Assembly (NCBI GenBank): GCA_965555375.1
Contig: CBEWDL010000134.1
Span: 1-8,828, forward strand
Length of the DNA: 8,828 nt
DNA from: CBDVBL01 sp965555375
Lineage (GTDB): Bacteria; Zixibacteria; MSB-5A5; UBA10806
Direction: 5' to 3'
This document shows, in pieces, positions 5,461 through 8,828 of the stretch. The translations under genes and the position numbers were made by a program. The stretch's first letter is position 1, and each line of letters starts with the position of its first letter. The notes under the pieces are model-generated. The model worked only from the letters and a program-made list of their open reading frames with translations, ran no database searches and had not been told where the DNA came from.

Positions 5461-8400
5461 TTAATCCGCGGACCCCTGCTGTGTAGTCTTGACCTTTGAC
5501 TTTAAGGACGGTATGACAGACGTCCCTTCCTTTCCTAGAAGCGGAGGTGGAGGTCCATCCCCCGGACAATCAACACAGCCGTAAGCGATACCGGTGCCTC
5601 TGTAGGCCGCGATCTCAGCAACCACGTCAGCAAGTTCGAGCGCTACGCAGTTGCCGTTCGGGTCGGCTTCAGGTGCGAAGGTGGCGCCGTGAGGCGGACA
5701 ATCACAGGTGTAAGCAGGTGTTACGGTGCCTCTGTACATACCGATCATGGCAATAACGTCGGCAAGCTCAAGCGCCACGCCGCTATGGTTGCAGTCGCCG
5801 GGGATGTAGTCGCATGGCGGAGGTCCGCTAGGTATACCATTGATGCAGAATCCGATATCCTGGCCCCAGACATCCGTCCAGACATCGTAGCCGAGCAGCG
5901 GGAAGTAGAGCAGGCACGGAGAGCCGGTCAGCTGATCGGTTGGCTGCGGGCCGCCCTGTCCGGTAGTCGAGAAGAAGTGCCTTCCAGCCCAGCCAATCCA
6001 GTAGGTCACACCGGGCTGCAGAGTCAGTTCACCTGGAGCAACCTCAACCCAGATCCGCCAGTAGCCGGCCGGCTCTTCCATGTAGCCGAATTGGCCCTGG
6101 GCGTATTCATGCGTCCAGACAATGTCGCCCTCGCGGGCGCAGTCAGGATCCATGTCGACCGGGTTGCCGCCGGGTACGCCGCCAGCGTCGTTGTAGATGT
6201 CGAAGATAACAGACTCAAGCTCAGACGGGTCGGCAGGCGGAGTACGATTCCAGAAGCCCATCCCGCCAACTATACTGGTGACTTCGATCGGGACATCGCC
6301 GGGCAGTATGAAGTCGTCGCAGACCTCGGCCTGCATCGGATACTCCGTATCGCACTGGCTGGCAAAAGCGCCGCCAATACTGTTGCCATTGTGGTAAACA
6401 GCGTCGTCGCAATCGATCGGTGGCGTGGGGCAATCGAAGGTAGCGCAGTCCTCGCCGTAATACCACGTGCCGCCTGCATCCGCGCATTCTTGCGGTGTCA
6501 GGTCTTCGCAGGTAGATCCGATACAGCATGCGGCCGGTTCGCAGGCGCCGAAGTAGCACGATTCTTCATAACCGAAGTCGCCGCCGCCGGAGCAGACCAG
6601 CACGAAGGCAGGATCGTAGACGCTGTAGAAGCCCGGTGGTAAGCTGATACCATCACCGAAAGAGTCATAGATGGTGAACAGATAGCAGCCGGTCGGATCG
6701 CCGTCGATGCAGGCCTCCGCGGTGTACATCGTTTGGGGATCGGAATACGGTCCACCCGAACCGACAACCTCACCCGTAGCAACATATACGAGATCCCAGG
6801 TGGTCTCGGTCGGATAATCGTCGGTCAAGATCTCGACGGTAACTATGTTCTCGCAAGGCTGGAGCGGCTCGCAGGTAAGAGTGAAGACGTAGTCGTCGTT
6901 ACCGCCACCGCAGGGGTTGCCCGCGAAAGCCTGATCACCCATCCAGAGCCAGTGCTCGCCAGGAGGAAGTATCGCCTGGAATTGGTAGGGCGTGCAAGGG
7001 TCCAAAAAAGCATACTCGTATGTATTCGTAACGCAGTCGGTATTACTGGTAAAGAAGATCGGCTGGGAAGCGAACTCCGCTTCAAGGTCCCAGGTAACGG
7101 TTGAATACTCGGTCAACTCGTACACGTACCAGTCGGTATCCCTGAAATCGGCGTCAGCCCAGGCGGTGCCGCAGACCGTCATGCCGGACTCGATCGGCTC
7201 CCAGTACTGGGGCGGAGGGGGAATCATATTGCAGCCGCCGTTGACATCATCGCCGCAGGCCTCCTGCTCGATATAGCTTTCGGGCGGGCACTCGACTATG
7301 CAGGGTTGCTCACACGGATTCGGATCGCAGTCGGTGCCGTCGCCCTGGTACTGGCCGGTTCCGCCGAAAGCGTCGGCACACTCAAGTGCAGTCAGCTCCA
7401 GACAGTCTCCGGTAGCCGGATCGCAGCAGGCGCCAGTGGGCTGCTCGCCGCAAAGCGGATCGAGATTCGCGCACAGCGTGTTGGCCGCGAATCTCAACGG
7501 AGGCGGGCACTCGGTGACAGGTACGCCGTCCTGGCAAATACCGGTAAGGTCGTCGCAGCAGGCGCCGGTCTGCACAGGCTCGTCGGTCAGGCAGAAGGCC
7601 ACGTTCTGATACTCGCCCCACGCATCGAAGCCTGATGTCCAGTCGGGATAGCCGAAATAGGCCGACTTGAAGTAAACTTCCGAGCCGGTTAGCGGAGCGG
7701 TAGCCCAGAAACTCTGGCCGCCATCATCGCTAACAGGCCTCACGCCGAGCCAGTAATATCCAGCAGGCAGGGTGATGTCCACGTAAAGCGTGTATAAGTA
7801 AACGGGATAACCAAAAATAAATTCTCCGGTGTCATAGCGGAAGTTGGGCAAGTCGTACATCTCCACAACTGTGGCGCCCGGCACTCCACCAGCGTCGGCC
7901 AGAATGATCAGATCGTCTGTCCCATTCCAGGTAATGCCCATGTCGATGGTCCACCAGTGGATGTCGCTGATGTGAGTTTCCTCTAAAAGCTCAACATCAT
8001 CGACGACCCAGGAATCCCATCCCTGGCTGATGTGGCGCTCGCAGGAATACCCATTGACCCCGTCCGGCTCGCCATTGTGATAGATGGCGTTTTCGCACGG
8101 ATCCACGGGACAGTCGACCTCGGTGATGTCGATGGTGTAGTTGCCACTGGCGGTGCCATAACCGTCAACCACGATATAGTAGGTGTGGCCCACGTTAAAA
8201 GCCACGCCGTAAAGCTCGGAGTCGTAGTTGTAAGGTGCGGAGCAGTAATCATCGTTACAGGCATAAGGCTCCTGGCCGTCGCCAGGATCCTGGCAGACGT
8301 CCTCGTAGATATAGAGCTTGGTGTCGTAATCTGTCTGGCCGATGCAGAGGGTTATGTCTACACAGATGTCGGCCTCGGGGGTGTAGGAGTAAACGACATC

Positions 8401-8828
8401 GGGAGAAGTCGAACCGGTAAAGAAGCAGACTTCATCGTAGTCGTTGGTATAGCCGACGGTGGTACCGTTATCGGTATACGGTATGGCGGGGATGGGAGTG
8501 GCGTCCTCGCATCTGTCGCCGCCCTGCAGGATCACATTTGGATCTGGCACATTTTCCGGGCCGGTATAGGGAGCCTTTACGGGCACGGGCAGAGCAAACT
8601 CCCTGGCCTGCATAACGGCAGGCTCAGCCTGTTGGATTTCCGCCTCGGCCTCTGCGGGCACAGCCAGCTGCACGGGCGCCACATTCGAAAGCGAAGCCTT
8701 GCCTGAGAGCATCTCCTGCGCAGGTCTTTCCTTTTCCGCCTTAGGGGCACTGCTGGTTGTGGGAGTAATCGGAGTTTGATCCGCTCCCACGACCGCCCAT
8801 GTGCAGAGCAGTGTCAGAACAAAAGTCC
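5461..8828 (-). CDS. Large modular cysteine-rich secreted protein with dockerin-like C-terminus, 5'-partial
   Basis: No gene name is recognised. Numbering starts at the GTG at 8790, giving 1109 residues, but the frame stays open upstream to the window edge and encodes a hydrophobic run (TFVLTLLCTWAVVGA before DQTP) that looks like the end of a signal peptide with an A-x-A-like (VGA) cleavage site. The real start is therefore beyond 8828 and the protein is exported. Modules in order: Pro/Ala-rich linker (about 2-80); PPC-like beta domain (about 88-227); beta-sandwich-like module A (233-402); two six-cysteine repeats (408-447, 452-493); a second PPC-like domain (about 508-640); a TDDYPTETTW...DSFGDGI domain (646-733); a third six-cysteine repeat (753-787); beta-sandwich-like module B (794-983); two dockerin-like repeats (998-1065); and a charged tail. 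No catalytic domain or membrane anchor is seen. It ends in tandem TAA stops followed by a terminator. A structural, adhesive or envelope-associated role is only an inference. The many cysteines suggest disulfide-stabilised folding outside the cytoplasm. Confidence 0.9.
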   Translation of the reverse strand, partial: TFVLTLLCTWAVVGADQTPITPTTSSAPKAEKERPAQEMLSGKASLSNVAPVQLAVPAEAEAEIQQAEPAVMQAREFALPVPVKAPYTGPENVPDPNVILQGGDRCEDATPIPAIPYTDNGTTVGYTNDYDEVCFFTGSTSPDVVYSYTPEADICVDITLCIGQTDYDTKLYIYEDVCQDPGDGQEPYACNDDYCSAPYNYDSELYGVAFNVGHTYYIVVDGYGTASGNYTIDITEVDCPVDPCENAIYHNGEPDGVNGYSCERHISQGWDSWVVDDVELLEETHISDIHWWTIDMGITWNGTDDLIILADAGGVPGATVVEMYDLPNFRYDTGEFIFGYPVYLYTLYVDITLPAGYYWLGVRPVSDDGGQSFWATAPLTGSEVYFKSAYFGYPDWTSGFDAWGEYQNVAFCLTDEPVQTGACCDDLTGICQDGVPVTECPPPLRFAANTLCANLDPLCGEQPTGACCDPATGDCLELTALECADAFGGTGQYQGDGTDCDPNPCEQPCIVECPPESYIEQEACGDDVNGGCNMIPPPPQYWEPIESGMTVCGTAWADADFRDTDWYVYELTEYSTVTWDLEAEFASQPIFFTSNTDCVTNTYEYAFLDPCTPYQFQAILPPGEHWLWMGDQAFAGNPCGGGNDDYVFTLTCEPLQPCENIVTVEILTDDYPTETTWDLVYVATGEVVGSGGPYSDPQTMYTAEACIDGDPTGCYLFTIYDSFGDGISLPPGFYSVYDPAFVLVCSGGGDFGYEESCYFGACEPAACCIGSTCEDLTPQECADAGGTWYYGEDCATFDCPTPPIDCDDAVYHNGNSIGGAFASQCDTEYPMQAEVCDDFILPGDVPIEVTSIVGGMGFWNRTPPADPSELESVIFDIYNDAGGVPGGNPVDMDPDCAREGDIVWTHEYAQGQFGYMEEPAGYWRIWVEVAPGELTLQPGVTYWIGWAGRHFFSTTGQGGPQPTDQLTGSPCLLYFPLLGYDVWTDVWGQDIGFCINGIPSGPPPCDYIPGDCNHSGVALELADVIAMIGMYRGTVTPAYTCDCPPHGATFAPEADPNGNCVALELADVVAEIAAYRGTGIAYGCVDCPGDGPPPPLLGKEGTSVIPSLKSKVKTTQQGSAD
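5596..5799 (-). repeat. Pair of dockerin-like repeats
   Basis: Residues 998-1021 (GDCNHSG...LELADVIAMIGMYRG) and 1043-1065 (DPNGNC...LELADVVAEIAAYRG) are two copies of an EF-hand-like loop plus helix, as in type I dockerins. Both share VALELADV and end in YRG. The Asp-to-Asp loop is 13 residues in each (D999-D1011 and D1043-D1055), against the usual 12, and position 5 is Ser or Asn instead of Asp. No cohesin is visible in the window, so the binding partner is unknown. Confidence 0.7.
5842..6411 (-). repeat. Beta-sandwich-like module B (second copy)
   Basis: Residues 794-983 repeat the order seen in module A: YHNG (799-802), CDDFILPGD (824-832), DAGGVPG (868-874), FGY, a VTYWIGW strand, LTGS (954-957) and W-G-Q-D-I-G-F-C. 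Both copies are preceded by cysteine-rich linkers. Confidence 0.75.
6430..6534 (-). repeat. Six-cysteine repeat 3
   Basis: Residues 753-787 begin AACC in place of TGACC and carry C755, C756, C761, C769, C782 and C787. It is shorter than copies 1 and 2 and lies about 260 residues away from them, directly before beta-sandwich-like module B. Confidence 0.75.
6592..6855 (-). other. TDxYPxETxW / DSFGDGI extracellular domain
   Basis: Residues 646-733 open with a strand leading to TDDYPTETTWDL (656-667) and include GCYLFTIYDSFGDGI (701-715), then a GFYSVYD strand. I recall similar pairs of motifs in extracellular proteins of several bacteria, but cannot name the family. The acidic DSFGDG loop may bind a metal ion such as calcium. 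Confidence 0.5.
6871..7269 (-). other. PPC-like domain 2 of the large secreted protein
   Basis: Residues about 508-640 contain RDTDWYVYELT (550-560), followed by alternating strands and a glycine-rich NPCGGGNDDYVFTL close (625-638). The DTDWY start is typical of PPC-like domains. It differs enough from domain 1 that a recent duplication is unlikely. Confidence 0.65.
7312..7437 (-). repeat. Six-cysteine TGACC repeat 2
   Basis: Residues 452-493 follow repeat 1 after four residues and carry C455, C456, C463, C471, C488 and C493, with a GG...YQGDGTDC segment between the fourth and fifth cysteines. Confidence 0.8.
7450..7569 (-). repeat. Six-cysteine TGACC repeat 1
   Basis: Residues 408-447 begin TGACC and carry C411, C412, C419, C428, C440 and C447. 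Together with the other two copies this gives CC-x(4,6)-C-x(7,8)-C-x(11,16)-C-x(4,6)-C. Confidence 0.8.
7585..8094 (-). repeat. Beta-sandwich-like module A (first copy)
   Basis: Residues 233-402 share an ordered series of landmarks with 794-983: YHNG (237-240), DD before a strand, DAGGVPG (299-305), an FGY segment, a YYWLG strand, LTGS (367-370), and a final W-G...FC motif. It is an internal duplication of about 170-190 residues; no named domain is claimed. Confidence 0.75.
8110..8529 (-). other. PPC-like domain 1 of the large secreted protein
   Basis: Residues about 88-227 resemble bacterial pre-peptidase C-terminal (PPC)-like beta domains. They show DVVYSYTP (131-138), YDTKLYIYEDVC (155-166), the ACNDDYC cysteine block (177-183), and a closing HTYYIVVDGYG...GNYTIDI (202-222). 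Such domains are common in secreted bacterial proteins as non-catalytic modules. Confidence 0.7.
8782..8828 (-). other. Signal-peptide-like segment of the large protein, truncated by the window end
   Basis: The in-frame codons upstream of the GTG at 8790 encode T-F-V-L-T-L-L-C-T-W-A-V and continue into V-G-A, then D-Q-T-P. The hydrophobic core followed by small residues at -3 and -1 (V, A) fits a Sec signal peptidase I site between Ala and Asp. The single Cys has Leu before it, so it does not form a good lipobox. Confidence 0.75.

Noticed and set aside
5689..6642. Long open frame of 317 codons on the + strand
   Set aside because: It lies antisense to the modular secreted protein, whose own frame has clear domain repeats and a terminator. 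The + frame has no RBS, no recognisable motif, and arises from codon bias of the opposite strand.
8032..8706. Open frame of 224 codons on the + strand, rich in Val, Ile and Gly
   Set aside because: It is the complement of the PPC-like region. The Val/Ile/Gly richness follows from reading Asp/Tyr/Thr codons backwards; no domain or RBS supports it.
8791..8828. Lipoprotein signal (Cys in the hydrophobic run)
   Set aside because: The residues before the Cys are T-L-L, lacking the small residue needed at -1, and the hydrophobic stretch continues beyond the Cys to a good signal peptidase I site.

Overview
The window (8828 bp, moderately GC-rich) holds four protein-coding genes in two divergent-looking halves that converge near position 2970. 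No rRNA, tRNA, CRISPR array, insertion sequence or phage gene was seen. The protein types (class II ribonucleotide reductase, ThyX, and a large secreted cysteine-rich protein with PPC-like, TGACC-type and dockerin-like modules) suggest a free-living, uncultured-type bacterium, most likely of the FCB/Zixibacteria kind or a phylum with similar surface proteins. This placement rests on remembered protein style only and is tentative.

Region 1 (2-2970, + strand) is a DNA-precursor operon. The 3' part of thyX (flavin-dependent thymidylate synthase) is followed after 36 bp by nrdJ (adenosylcobalamin-dependent ribonucleotide reductase). A strong intrinsic terminator closes the unit. Together the two enzymes make dNTP precursors, including dTMP, without oxygen-dependent radical generation or the classical ThyA/DHFR cycle.

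Region 2 (3029-5276, - strand) is a single-gene unit. A 721-residue GH35-like beta-galactosidase family protein has no signal peptide and is driven by a near-consensus sigma-70 promoter with 17-bp spacing. Its fold motifs are well conserved and the acid/base Glu is present. However, the residue before it is Asp instead of Asn, and the expected nucleophile Glu appears to be Asn. This is the most interesting observation in the window.

Region 3 (5380-8828, - strand) is a very large, modular, cysteine-rich secreted protein that runs off the window edge and is followed by its own terminator. The reading frame continues past the first available GTG into a signal-peptide-like hydrophobic stretch, so the true start lies outside. 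It contains two PPC-like domains, a duplicated beta-sandwich-like module, three six-cysteine repeats, and two dockerin-like C-terminal repeats with an unusually long loop. Its partner and job cannot be told from the sequence.

I did not find a clear new multi-gene system. The candidates worth following are the altered GH35 active site and the modular surface protein.
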